A DNA stretch of 64,000 nt, taken from assembly GCF_002608075.1 (NCBI RefSeq), contig NZ_LAHA01000033.1, positions 1-64,000 of the forward strand. The letters are read 5' to 3'. How positions within the stretch are numbered: the stretch's first letter is position 1; each line of letters begins with the position of its first letter. This document shows, piece by piece, positions 9,516 to 18,224 of this stretch. Position numbers and translations under genes: made by a program. This DNA comes from Nostoc linckia z4. GTDB lineage: Bacteria; Cyanobacteriota; Cyanobacteriia; Cyanobacteriales; Nostocaceae. The notes beneath the pieces are model-generated. The model saw only the letters and a list, made by a program, of their open reading frames with translations, was not told the origin of the DNA and did no database searches.

Positions 9516-10417
9516 AGCTGTACACCACGGGTTTGAAGGTCGATCGCATACAAGGAATGACCGGCTGTGATAAATAAGCGATGTCGTTCTTTACCACCAA
9601 AAGTCAGGTTAGCACATGTTTCCGGTACGAGAATTTTTCCTAATGGAGTTGCATCACAGCTATATACTTGTACGCTGTCTTGAGAAGTTGTAAAAACATT
9701 GCCATGTTCGTCAACCCTCAGTCCATCAGGTTGTCCTGGTTCGATGATTGCAAACACGCGTCCGTTTTTTGTCCATCGACTATCTACAACATCGTAGACG
9801 CGAATATGATGAGGCCCGCCTGGAATATTAAATGCAGCTGTATCTGAAACATACAACAAACTTTCATCTGGACTAAAAGCCAGTCCATTTGGGCGTACCA
9901 TATCTGTTACCACAGGATAAATCTCACCTGTTGCTGGGTTAAAGCGATATACATAACTTCCGGGTTGTTCTTGTTCGCCACCATAACCTTGATTTGGCTC
10001 GGTAATTCCATAGGGCGGATCGGTAAACCAAATTGTACCGTCACTTTTAACTACCAGGTCATTGGGACTGTTGAGGCGTTTGCCTTGGTAGCGATCAACT
10101 AAAACTTTCCATTCTCCATCGCCTTCACGGCGGATGATGGCGCGCAAACCAGACGAACACGCCACCAAACGACCTTCCAAGTCTCGGTAATTACCGCTTT
10201 GATAATCAGATGGCTCCCGTAGAACGCTCACATTATCGGTGAGACTCCATCGTAATAGGCGGTTGCCGTGAGCATCGCTCCACACAACACTATCGTCTTC
10301 GTGGATATAAACAGGGCCTTCGCTGTGAACTGCACCGTTAGCCAGTTTTTGCAGTGCAGTATCCGGAGATACAATAGCACCCAAGCGATGGTCATAAATC
10401 TCAATGGCTTCAGCCAT
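9512..10417 (-). CDS. SMP-30/gluconolactonase family lactonase
   Basis: A 301-residue six-bladed beta-propeller of the SMP-30/gluconolactonase/LRE family. Family marks are HSEGPVYIHEDDSVVWSDA near the N-terminus, NSPNDLVVKSDGTIWFTDP mid-protein (metal-binding Asn and Asp), and AFSPDESLLYVSDT. The family typically opens sugar lactones such as glucono-1,5-lactone to the acid using a divalent metal. No signal peptide is apparent. It is the first gene of a two-gene operon with the DoxX protein and is divergent from the GMC oxidoreductase. With the SDR it would complete glucose to gluconate (inference). Confidence 0.88.
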   Translation of the reverse strand: MAEAIEIYDHRLGAIVSPDTALQKLANGAVHSEGPVYIHEDDSVVWSDAHGNRLLRWSLTDNVSVLREPSDYQSGNYRDLEGRLVACSSGLRAIIRREGDGEWKVLVDRYQGKRLNSPNDLVVKSDGTIWFTDPPYGITEPNQGYGGEQEQPGSYVYRFNPATGEIYPVVTDMVRPNGLAFSPDESLLYVSDTAAFNIPGGPHHIRVYDVVDSRWTKNGRVFAIIEPGQPDGLRVDEHGNVFTTSQDSVQVYSCDATPLGKILVPETCANLTFGGKERHRLFITAGHSLYAIDLQTRGVQL

Positions 10418-11184
10418 AGGAATCTCCTGTTATTTAAACTCGATCGCTCACAAAAAATAGCACTTTCAACTAAATTGCTATAAAGCTACACTAAATTTCC
10501 AAACAAAGGTAATTTGTCTCAACTTCATTGTTATTTTGTTGTTATATATTTACCTCAAACCATAGATATAGATTACGTTAAAACAATGAACTTTTATCGT
10601 TAATAAGTGCTGCTTATAATTCAAGTTTTGATACTTTAGTTGATAAATCTGGAGCTTTATTATAAGTTCATTAGCTTTCGTAATATGTAAATTTTTAATC
10701 GGTATAATCCATTGGGTGGAAGCAGTATTTTAATTAAAGTTTTACTCTAAGTAAAAGAATCTATCTTGAGAACTATATAGGGTTATCAAACAGCAATATT
10801 GGCGTCAGTCGTCAGAATACAAGAAAGGTATTTTGTACGACTGGCGGATAGCGCAGCGTAAAGCCTGCTGCATGGCTTCTCTACGAGAGTCTTCGAGCGT
10901 CGCGTCAAGATTGCTGAATTCTGTATTCTGAATTCTGTATTCTTTAAGACTTACGCAAAATAATGAAAAAACGTAGACGCGGAGCGGCTTGCCGCAGGCT
11001 ACGGCGTTCGCGTAGCGTCTCGTTAGAGAAGGACACATAGACACGAAGTAAAGAGAGTTTCAGAGAGTTTTTGCGTAAGTTCTGTTCTTCTTCAAAAAAA
11101 ATAAAAACTAGCTCCAAGTATTCCCAAATGACTTTGTAGAAAACACCAGATTAAGACTGATTTAGTGGTAATAAGTATGAAATT
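10418..11184. repeat. Divergent spacer with dispersed repeats
   Basis: This 767-bp region lies between the gluconolactonase-like and GMC genes. The left 350 bp is AT-rich and should carry both promoters. From about 10845 to 11090 it holds dispersed cyanobacterial repeats: GGCTTCTCTACGAGAGTCTTCG-like near 10876 and CGTAGACGCGGAGCGGCTTG followed by GCGTAGCGTCTCGTTAGAGAAGG-like sequence near 10972-11032. No gene is supported. Confidence 0.65.
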
Positions 11185-12759
11185 ATGACGAGCATCACAG
11201 AAAATTACGACATTATCGTTATTGGTACAGGAGCAGGTGGAGGAACACTAGTTCATTGTCTTGCACCTACAGGTAAAAAGATTTTAGTCTTAGAAAGAGG
11301 CGACTTTTTGCCGAGAGAGAAAGCTAACTGGAACCCACAGGAAGTTTATCAAAAACATCGCTATCATACCGATGAGGAATGGTACGACAAAGAAGGTAAA
11401 GCTTTTAAACCCCAGACAGGTTATTGGGTTGGTGGCAATACTAAACTTTATGGTGCGGCCTTAATACGATTGCGGGAGCGAGATTTTGAAAAGGTAATTC
11501 ATAAAGACGGGATTTCTCCGGCATGGCCTTTGAAATATCAAGACTTTGAGCCTTACTACACAGAAGCAGAAAAGCTGTACGATGTGCATGGTCAGCAAGG
11601 AGAAGACCCAACCGAACCACCCCGCAGCCAGCCATATCCTTATCCGCCAGTTAGCCACGAACCGGATATGCAAGTTCTTGCCGATGGTATACGCGGACTG
11701 GGATATTACCCATTCCACCTACCACTAGGATTAAAGCTGAATGAAAGCGATGGCACTAATAGCCCCTGTATTCGTTGTGATACATTTGACGGCTACCCAT
11801 GTCTAGTACACGCAAAAGCTGATGCTGATGTTAATGCTATTCGTCCGGCTTGTGAAAAATATGCGAATGTTACCCTCTTGACTAATGCTAAGGTGTTACG
11901 GTTGCATACTAGTGAGTCGGGACGAGAAGTTACAAAGATAGAAGCAGAAATAGCTGGCAAGCAGCATTGGTTTACAGGCGATATTGTGGTGGTTGCCTGT
12001 GGTTCTGTTAACTCAGCTGCTTTACTGTTACGTTCTGCTAACGACAAACATCCCAACGGATTGGCGAACAGTTCCGATTTAGTCGGGCGGAATTTCATGA
12101 AACAGTCGGAAACTGCCATAGTTTCAATACATCTAGATGTAAATCACGCTCAGTTTCAAAAAACCATCGCCGTTAACGATTTTTACTGGGGAGAACCTGA
12201 TTTTCCTTATCCAATGGGTATGGTGCAGAATACAGGTAATGTCCTAGCTGATATGATTCCCGCAGAAGCCCCACCATTAATGGCTCCCTTTGTCAAGTTA
12301 ATTCCTCATTTTGAGCGATATTTGTTAGCACAGAGATCGGTAGGTTGGTGGTTGCAAACAGAAGATTTACCAGATCCAAATAATCGCATTCGTGTGGTAG
12401 GTGACAGGATTCATATTGACTACACACCTAATAATATTGAAGCAAGCGATCGCCTAATTCACCGTTGGACATCTGTACTCAAATCAGTTTCCCGTGGTGC
12501 TAAACACGTTCTACCATTTAGCATTTATCCCCGCACTCATATACCAGAACAAGCAGTAGCCCATCAATGCGGTAGTTGTCGATTTGGTACAGATCCCCAA
12601 ACTTCAGTTCTTGACCTCAATTGCCGTACCCATGATGTTGATAATCTGTATATTGTAGATAGTAGTTTTTTCCCCTCAAATTCAGGCGTTAACCCGACAT
12701 TAACAATTATGGCCAATGCTTTGCGCGTTGGTGACTGCATAACTCAAAGAATAAAGTAA
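11185..12759 (+). CDS. GMC family FAD-dependent oxidoreductase
   Basis: A 524-residue flavoenzyme of the glucose-methanol-choline family, expected to oxidise an alcohol or sugar hydroxyl. The FAD dinucleotide fold is at residues 10-38 (IVIGTGAGGGTLVHCLA, then LVLERGD). The C-terminus has the family catalytic regions: a histidine in AHQCGSCRFGTDP (near 461) and an asparagine in SGVNPTLTIMANALR (near 500). No signal peptide or heme motif is visible. The DUF1622 gene starts 2 bp after its stop, so they form an operon. Substrate is unknown; the nearby sugar-oxidation genes suggest a sugar or polyol. Confidence 0.9.
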   Translation: MTSITENYDIIVIGTGAGGGTLVHCLAPTGKKILVLERGDFLPREKANWNPQEVYQKHRYHTDEEWYDKEGKAFKPQTGYWVGGNTKLYGAALIRLRERDFEKVIHKDGISPAWPLKYQDFEPYYTEAEKLYDVHGQQGEDPTEPPRSQPYPYPPVSHEPDMQVLADGIRGLGYYPFHLPLGLKLNESDGTNSPCIRCDTFDGYPCLVHAKADADVNAIRPACEKYANVTLLTNAKVLRLHTSESGREVTKIEAEIAGKQHWFTGDIVVVACGSVNSAALLLRSANDKHPNGLANSSDLVGRNFMKQSETAIVSIHLDVNHAQFQKTIAVNDFYWGEPDFPYPMGMVQNTGNVLADMIPAEAPPLMAPFVKLIPHFERYLLAQRSVGWWLQTEDLPDPNNRIRVVGDRIHIDYTPNNIEASDRLIHRWTSVLKSVSRGAKHVLPFSIYPRTHIPEQAVAHQCGSCRFGTDPQTSVLDLNCRTHDVDNLYIVDSSFFPSNSGVNPTLTIMANALRVGDCITQRIK

Positions 12760-12761
12760 AC

Positions 12762-13262
12762 ATGAAAACAGAGGGATCGCGCAATTCATTGATTACTTTG
12801 CTATTGCCCCTAGCTTTAATTCTTGGACTAGTTTTGCTGTTGAGTTTGAATGTAGAAGGCGGGGGAGAGGCTAGGGAAACTACTCCTTTAGAAACATGGC
12901 TAAAAGTTATTGTCGGTTATTTAGCCGCAGGCACAGAAATTGCCGCAGCAGTTGTAATTGGCACAGCAGTAATTCGAGGGATTGCTGCCTATTTGCAATT
13001 GTTGTTTTCTCGCTCCAAACAGCATTTTGATGCCACAGAAGTAGTTCGTCTGCAATTAGGACGAGTCTTAGCATTGGGATTGGAATTCACTATTGCCAGC
13101 GATATTTTGCGGACAGCAGTAGCACCAACTCGCCAAGATATTTTGAATTTGGGAGCGATTGTTTTGCTGCGAACTTTACTGAATTATTTCTTAGAACGTG
13201 AAATTCAGCAAGGAGAACAACGTCGTTTATTGGAGCGTCCAAGCATTGAAAATATTAGATAA
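12762..13262 (+). CDS. DUF1622 membrane protein
   Basis: A 166-residue membrane protein. Predicted helices lie near residues 10-30 (ITLLLPLALILGLVLLLSL), 45-70 and 130-145. The segment EVVRLQLGRVLALGLEFTIASDILRT, with the following TRQDILNLGAIVLLRTLLN, is characteristic of DUF1622. The molecular role is unknown. It follows the GMC oxidoreductase by 2 bp. The predicted N-terminus is slightly longer than that of many relatives. Confidence 0.82.
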   Translation: MKTEGSRNSLITLLLPLALILGLVLLLSLNVEGGGEARETTPLETWLKVIVGYLAAGTEIAAAVVIGTAVIRGIAAYLQLLFSRSKQHFDATEVVRLQLGRVLALGLEFTIASDILRTAVAPTRQDILNLGAIVLLRTLLNYFLEREIQQGEQRRLLERPSIENIR

Positions 13263-13263
13263 G

Positions 13264-13304
13264 GGACTTCCAAGTAAAAAATATTTTTTAGAAGACTGTT
13301 GACC
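13264..13304 (+). repeat. Dispersed repeat GGGACTTCCAAGTAAAAAAT, copy 1
   Basis: This begins 2 bp after the DUF1622 stop. The same block (G-GG-TTCCAAGTAAAAAA-TATT, then GAAGACTGTTGA-like) occurs at 57329-57372 and, inverted, at the right end of the palindromic element at 56704-56814. Confidence 0.55.
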
Positions 13305-13412
13305 GTTCTGACTTTCCACATCCCGTGAAAAGTCAGACAAGCTTACGCTTCGCTACACGACCGATTTGGGGAGGCAGGAGCTTCAAGGGCGGCGATCGCC
13401 CATTCTCTTAAG

Positions 13413-14084
13413 ATGACTAGTGAGATTATCCAGACTGAACCACGTCCCCCATTCCAGTTACCAGTTGAGGACAAACCCCAATGGCCAGCAGTTGCTCACT
13501 ACCTGACCCAAAACCGGGGCATACCCCAAGATTTTGTCAAACTCATACACAAGGCTGGACTGGTTTACGCCGATGACCAACAGAATGCTGTGTTCGTGAT
13601 GCGGAATCTCGACGGTTTACCTCAAGGTGCATTCCTGCGTGGGACGCGGGGAGAAAACAACACGTTTAAGGGTTATCTTAAAGGAACCTAACGCCGTGAG
13701 AGTTGGTTTTACTTTTATTTAGGTGAACAGTCAAACTCTCCAGTTGAAAGATTAGTGCTTTTGAAATCGCCCATCGATGCCATATCCTTTGCAATACTGG
13801 AGTATCAAGTTCGAGGCGACGTGCCACCAAAAAGAACGATGTACATGGCAGTTGATAGCCCCAATAGCTTACCGCTAGAGCGATTGCGGCACATTCCTAA
13901 TGTACGGGTGGCTTTTGAAACAGATGACGCTGGCAATACAGCTGCACGGGCAGTCAAGGAGTTATTGCCACAGGCTACTAGGGTAAAGTGCAAGGCAGTT
14001 GACTGGAATCAGCAGCTGATCGATTATGGGCGGCAGTTAAGGCAACAGCAACAGCAGCACGAAGAAGATGAATTGAGTCTTTAA
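13413..14084 (+). pseudogene. Toprim/DUF3991-type protein interrupted by one in-frame stop
   Basis: Two open segments, 13413-13691 and 13692-14084, are in the same frame and separated only by a TAA at 13689-13691. Read through, they give about 223 residues: QLPVEDKPQWPAVAHYL, ending GAFLRGTRGENNTFKGYLKGT, then stop, then RRESWFYFYLGEQ, then LLKSPIDAISFAILE, MYMAVDS and VAFETDDAGNTAAR. The last parts match a Toprim fold (Asp-x-Asp-like ETDDAGN) in DUF3991/Toprim proteins carried on plasmids and mobile elements. From memory of the family the position usually holds Lys or Arg, so AAA to TAA is a plausible change. It could instead be expressed as two pieces from the downstream ATG at 13755. Confidence 0.7.
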
Positions 14085-14733
14085 AAGGTTTTACAACTGT
14101 TAAGAGCATTACACGAAATAGCCCTTATGTCGTTCTAAAGATTTTAATAAAACAACAACAATGATGCTCAATACCCAGTTTTGGCATCGCTTAGGAAATT
14201 TTGCACGGTGCGATCGCTTTCCCCCATTTTTCAAGCGAGGAAATTTCTGGCTGTGGCTGGGCTTGGGTCAAAGAGTGCAGCGCTCTTGGAGGAATTTTAG
14301 GTGGGCGGGCGATCGCGTAAGTTCTGAAATCTTTGGATTAGCGATTGTCGGCTTTGCGAAGCATATCTTGAGCTAAAAGCTCATTTAATGGTTCAAGTCA
14401 CACTTTTGGGTTTAGCTCTTTCTCGCGCTGTACTGCCAGTAAAGGGATATTTCTTGGTAGCCATAGGATTTGGCACAGTAGACCGTTATGAAATCTTACG
14501 TCCTCTTAATTGTGTTTACTCTGGTCAAAAAGCATTTGCACCCCTAGCAATAAAAGTAGAAAAACACGCGGTGGCGCAACTAGTAGAACCTATCCTGCTA
14601 ATAATATTTGCGCGAAAAACCCAAAGTAAAGTTGAGAAGTAAAAATGAAAAATCAAGGTTTTTAAGTACTTTTTACGGTAAGAGTTAGAGATTTTGAGAA
14701 TAGTGGGATAGGCTCAAGCATTATAGCCTTTTT
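14085..14733. other. Poorly coding spacer
   Basis: This 650-bp stretch lies between the Toprim pseudogene and the end of the glycan operon. Two short frames exist (14161-14376 and 14388-14642) but the first contains repeat-like HIP1 sequence and resembles no family I know. It may be decayed coding DNA. Confidence 0.4.
14388..14642 (+). CDS. Doubtful small hypothetical protein
   Basis: An 84-residue frame beginning MVQVTLLGLALSRAVLPVKG, with a hydrophobic N-terminal half and a basic C-terminus. I do not recognise it, and no ribosome binding site is clear. It lies in a decayed-looking spacer, so it may be a remnant or chance frame. Confidence 0.18.
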   Translation: MVQVTLLGLALSRAVLPVKGYFLVAIGFGTVDRYEILRPLNCVYSGQKAFAPLAIKVEKHAVAQLVEPILLIIFARKTQSKVEK

Positions 14734-15717
14734 TTACTCTTTTATTTTGCTTAAGTACCGATAAAGATAATATATATTGTATCCAAATATTGCAATTAGA
14801 AATTGCATAAAAAGATTAATTGTATAAAACAATAATGTATGTTCTTTTGAACAGATTTGATATAAACTTTCCCATTCTTTAAATGAATAATTGCATTTCT
14901 TATGCTTAGAATTCATAATTTCTTTATTAATGTAAACACCTAAATCAAGTGCGTCTAGAATGATAAAATTATTTACGATAGAAAGCTCACTAGTAAAAAA
15001 ATTACGTAAGTTTATATCGCTATGGTAGTCTAACGAAATTTGTCCATATTTTTTCTTTAAAAATGTAATCCAAATATATTGTTCTGGAACATATCGCAAC
15101 AGGTAATCTGTCGAATATGTGAAAATAAACGGTCTAGATCTATCTTGAAAATAGCGAGTTGTGTCAGGTTCAGGTGCTAGAGGAATATTCCATAAATCTT
15201 GCAAATCACTTAAATTACCTACTTGAAAACAATCACTTACATGAAATGGTAAGGGAGCTCTCCTTGGATTACAAGTAAATAAAGTTGGAATTAATACTCT
15301 TTCTTTGAAGAATAAATAATTTTTATTTCTTAACTTATATTTATCCAAGTAATACAAGAAGTTTGTATTAATAAGATATGAATCAGTTCTTAGCTTAATA
15401 GCGTACTTTCGAGTAGCTTTATTCAATCCATTTTGAGTTGAAACAATTTGTCGATTGACATTGTTATATTTATTTTTTAGAGTAGTGTCATTAAATGTAA
15501 TACTACCCGGATCTTTGTTTTTTAGTATAAAATCATAACCATTAATATGCTCTGTATAGTCATTTTCCCAAGTTGAGAGAATAATTTCTGCGTTTGGGAG
15601 ATTATTTCTTACACTTTCAATAGCTTTTTGAGTTAATTGAAACTCTTTTGGATCTGAGGGTTGACCGTAAATTGGCCCTTGAATAACAACTGAGAAGTCT
15701 TTTGAGGAAATTTGCAT
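14734..15717 (-). CDS. WavE-family glycan synthesis protein (second copy)
   Basis: A 327-residue protein of the WavE lipopolysaccharide synthesis family, probably a glycosyltransferase with a GT-A-like fold. Matches are FSVVIQGPIYGQP at the N-terminus, AEIILSTW near 45, NRQIVSTQNGL near 88 and YAIKLRTDSYL near 105 (RTD is the likely metal and donor site). A hydrophobic stretch near residues 293-320 could anchor it to the membrane. It is the last gene of the seven-gene minus-strand operon, 6 bp after the nucleotidyltransferase, and is a diverged paralog of the first gene (18903-19943). The region looks AT-rich by eye. Confidence 0.85.
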   Translation of the reverse strand: MQISSKDFSVVIQGPIYGQPSDPKEFQLTQKAIESVRNNLPNAEIILSTWENDYTEHINGYDFILKNKDPGSITFNDTTLKNKYNNVNRQIVSTQNGLNKATRKYAIKLRTDSYLINTNFLYYLDKYKLRNKNYLFFKERVLIPTLFTCNPRRAPLPFHVSDCFQVGNLSDLQDLWNIPLAPEPDTTRYFQDRSRPFIFTYSTDYLLRYVPEQYIWITFLKKKYGQISLDYHSDINLRNFFTSELSIVNNFIILDALDLGVYINKEIMNSKHKKCNYSFKEWESLYQICSKEHTLLFYTINLFMQFLIAIFGYNIYYLYRYLSKIKE

Positions 15718-15723
15718 AATAAA

Positions 15724-16491
15724 TTAAGCACAAATTTTAGAGTTTGTAGATAAACGAGAGGCAGGAATATGTTGCAAAAACTGTTCTAAATCAGTAGGAG
15801 TACCAAGACCATGCATACCAAAACCATCTTGCCCAATGTTATAAAAGTCAAGCTTCATGTTTTTAGAAATCATTTGGTTATAAGCAGGAGCAACATAAAA
15901 TTCATTATTGACTCGAAAGTTTTTGATAATCATTGCTTCAGCTGCTTCTACAAAATCTGCTCCTCTTCGGTAGTTGTAAATTCCAACTGTTGCTTGATTA
16001 GATACAACTTCTTTTTCAACAACTTCACAAACATGGTCAAAAGTATCTAGACGAACAAAAGACCACTTAGGATCATCGGCCCACATTGTCATAATGAAGC
16101 CATCTGCCTCAGTTTGATCCATCTTTTCTAAATAAGCATTGATATTAATATCAATCCACTGATCACAGTTTGCTATCATTAATGGATCATTATTGTTGAT
16201 GTATTTTTTAGCAAGTAAAACAGTGCAGGCTGCACCTTCGGTTACTTGATCAACTTCTATGATTAAGCAGTTTGGCGCTAATTCTGATAAGAGTTTTTTT
16301 AGTGAAAATTGCTTTAAGTGTTCTTGAAGACACAAGAAAATAAAGCGATGTTCACGAGAAGGCTCTAAGTTTTCAATTACAATTTGAATCATGGGTTTAC
16401 CATGAACTGGAATCATTGGCTTTGGTAAGGTATAACCTGCATTTTTGAAACGGCTACCTTTTCCAGCCATTGGAATAACAATATTTAACAT
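15724..16491 (-). CDS. Sugar-phosphate nucleotidyltransferase
   Basis: A 255-residue GT-A-fold nucleotidyltransferase. The N-terminal signature MAGKGSRFKNAGYTLPKPMI has the G-x-G-x-R loop and the Lys that contact the nucleotide; NCDQWID near 110 gives the metal-binding Asp. Such enzymes activate a sugar phosphate or related phosphate with NTP. The specificity is not readable. It overlaps the upstream cupin gene by 1 bp (ATGA/TAATG-type junction at 16491) and is paralogous to the gene two positions upstream, which has a degenerate signature. It would supply the activated donor for the WavE proteins (inference). Confidence 0.85.
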   Translation of the reverse strand: MLNIVIPMAGKGSRFKNAGYTLPKPMIPVHGKPMIQIVIENLEPSREHRFIFLCLQEHLKQFSLKKLLSELAPNCLIIEVDQVTEGAACTVLLAKKYINNNDPLMIANCDQWIDININAYLEKMDQTEADGFIMTMWADDPKWSFVRLDTFDHVCEVVEKEVVSNQATVGIYNYRRGADFVEAAEAMIIKNFRVNNEFYVAPAYNQMISKNMKLDFYNIGQDGFGMHGLGTPTDLEQFLQHIPASRLSTNSKICA

Positions 16492-16820
16492 TAATTAGCT
16501 CCTCGGACATATTTATCGTTGTTTGCGCCAGGAATTTTGACAACTGCTGTGATCACATCTGTAATGGCTTTGAAATCTGTTTCTTCTCCAGATTCAATCA
16601 CCAGAATGTCCCCAGATGTATATCTTTGACCCGCCATTTCGGCTTCGCCGACTACAATAACTGTGATTTCGGTTGCGATCTTGTGGTAGTGCCATTCTTC
16701 ATAGGCTCCAGCTTTGTAAGACTGCACAGCAAATTCCACATCATTAGTTTGATAAAGAGAAGGAGTAAAATTTCCTACAATCCACCCTCTAACCATTGAT
16801 TCTAATCTTGCTTTACGCAT
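16491..16820 (-). CDS. Small cupin protein
   Basis: A 109-residue single-domain cupin. The segment EEWHYHKIATEITVIVVGEA fits cupin motif 1, H-x-H-x4-E-x6-G, so metal binding is likely. The second motif (SGDILVIESGEET) is weaker. It is embedded between two nucleotidyltransferase genes with overlaps of 8 bp upstream and 1 bp downstream, so it must be co-translated with them. Such small cupins can be sugar isomerases or epimerases, or binding proteins; the location suggests it modifies or senses the activated precursor (inference). Confidence 0.8.
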   Translation of the reverse strand: MRKARLESMVRGWIVGNFTPSLYQTNDVEFAVQSYKAGAYEEWHYHKIATEITVIVVGEAEMAGQRYTSGDILVIESGEETDFKAITDVITAVVKIPGANNDKYVRGAN

Positions 16821-17568
16821 AGGAGGGTTGTGTATTTTTGTGTCTTAGATATTCTTCGTAAGTGTGTAGATTTTGAGGTGTTGCTAGTGAAAAATAAGCA
16901 GACCGTGGAATTTTGTAAACTCCAATTTTTGCTTGTTTTAGCAGCATTTCATTATAGACAGGACAAACATAAAATTGTCCACTGATGTGGGCATCTTTTT
17001 TGATCATGCTTTTGGCAGAATTTACAAAATCTTGTCCTTTAGCAAAATAATAAAAACCGGCAGTTGCCAGGTTACTGATAGGGCGTTTTTCAGCAGCTTC
17101 TATTACCAATCCTTGTGAATTGCATCGGACATAAGACCAGCGAGGATGTACAGCCTCAAAAACAATTATTCCTCCATCAAACCCCTTATAGCGAAATTCA
17201 CCCAAAACAACTGATAGATTAGTTTCAATAATCTGATCGCTGTTGACAATAACTAGTGGTTCTTGTGTATCAATTTGTTCAACTGCAAGCAGAGATGTAC
17301 AAGCGGCTCCAGATGTAGATTGCTCAATTTCAATCACTACTGCTTGAGGCGATATGAGATGAATTACTGATCCAATATAGCTACGACGATTTTCTTCTCG
17401 ACGTACCATACAAATCAGTTTACTATTGCTAGTATATAAACTCTCTAGACTCTGTATAACATGCTGAATAAGTGGCAAACCTTCTATTTCAATTAGGCTC
17501 TTGGGGTATGCATAACCAGCTTCCTGAAATGCTTCACTTCCCCCTGCCATTAATAGCAAAATATTCAT
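16813..17568 (-). CDS. Nucleotidyltransferase paralog with altered signature loop
   Basis: A 251-residue paralog of the enzyme encoded at 15724-16491; the folds align throughout (AACTSLLAVEQI and NSDQIIE against AACTVLLAKKYI and NCDQWID). The nucleotide-binding loop differs: MAGGSEAFQEAGYAYPKSLI lacks the normal G-x-G-x-R-F but keeps the later Lys. It may be a low-activity, non-catalytic or differently specific partner. It overlaps the HAD gene by 4 bp upstream and the cupin gene by 8 bp downstream. Confidence 0.78.
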   Translation of the reverse strand: MNILLLMAGGSEAFQEAGYAYPKSLIEIEGLPLIQHVIQSLESLYTSNSKLICMVRREENRRSYIGSVIHLISPQAVVIEIEQSTSGAACTSLLAVEQIDTQEPLVIVNSDQIIETNLSVVLGEFRYKGFDGGIIVFEAVHPRWSYVRCNSQGLVIEAAEKRPISNLATAGFYYFAKGQDFVNSAKSMIKKDAHISGQFYVCPVYNEMLLKQAKIGVYKIPRSAYFSLATPQNLHTYEEYLRHKNTQPSYA

Positions 17569-18200
17569 TTTAGATAAGCCTCAATATGTTGTATCCGATT
17601 CAAAATATTATCCAACGTAACATCATAAACTGACTCCACTACCATTAAATTTGCTCCAGCTTCTTGTGCTGCTCGAATTCCGTTCTCATTGTCTTCAACG
17701 ACCAGGCATTCTTGAGGTTTTAGTTCAAGTTGGCTTATTGCTTTTAAATATATTTCAGGGTCAGGCTTACCGAACTTCACATCTTGATTACTGAGAATAA
17801 CATCTAGGTAATCTATCAAATTGCTTTTTTGCATCATTACTTCGATTGTATGGCGAATTGAGTTTGAAGCTACTGCTAGCTTGTAACTTAATGCTTTAAG
17901 ATTAGAAAGTGCATATTCATGCTGAAAAATTGGTTTACAACGAGCATGTACCAACTCAAGTGTGTAAAGTTGTTTCAACTCGTTCAAAAAACTGTGTAAA
18001 GCGATTGGTAGACCATGTTCTTTTGTTAAAATTTCTAGTTTTTTGCGCGTAGGTAATCCATCAAATGTAACTAAATGATCGTACCTATTAATTTCGTAAG
18101 CAAACAGTTTTAAAGCACGGTTTAATGCTTCATAGTGCCAATCTTTTGCATCAATAAGTACGCCGTCCATATCAAAGATGACCGCTTTGATTTTACACAT
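17565..18200 (-). CDS. HAD-family phosphatase/phosphomutase (beta-PGM-like)
   Basis: A 211-residue haloacid-dehalogenase-superfamily enzyme with all four motifs: FDMDGVLID (catalytic Asp pair, near 9-13), ASNSIR (motif II Ser), KFGKPDPEIY (motif III Lys), and VVEDNENGI (motif IV acidic pair). A helical cap after motif I makes it a subclass IA protein like beta-phosphoglucomutase or small-molecule phosphatases. In this operon it probably removes or moves a phosphate on the precursor of an activated sugar or polyol (inference). It overlaps the nucleotidyltransferase gene by 4 bp. Confidence 0.87.
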   Translation of the reverse strand: MCKIKAVIFDMDGVLIDAKDWHYEALNRALKLFAYEINRYDHLVTFDGLPTRKKLEILTKEHGLPIALHSFLNELKQLYTLELVHARCKPIFQHEYALSNLKALSYKLAVASNSIRHTIEVMMQKSNLIDYLDVILSNQDVKFGKPDPEIYLKAISQLELKPQECLVVEDNENGIRAAQEAGANLMVVESVYDVTLDNILNRIQHIEAYLK

Positions 18201-18224
18201 ATTGATTTAGTTAAGAGAAGTATT

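Noticed and set aside
14161..14376. Plus-strand 71-residue frame
   Set aside because: Rich in Trp, Arg and Phe, crossing two HIP1 sites, with no family match and next to a pseudogene; likely chance.
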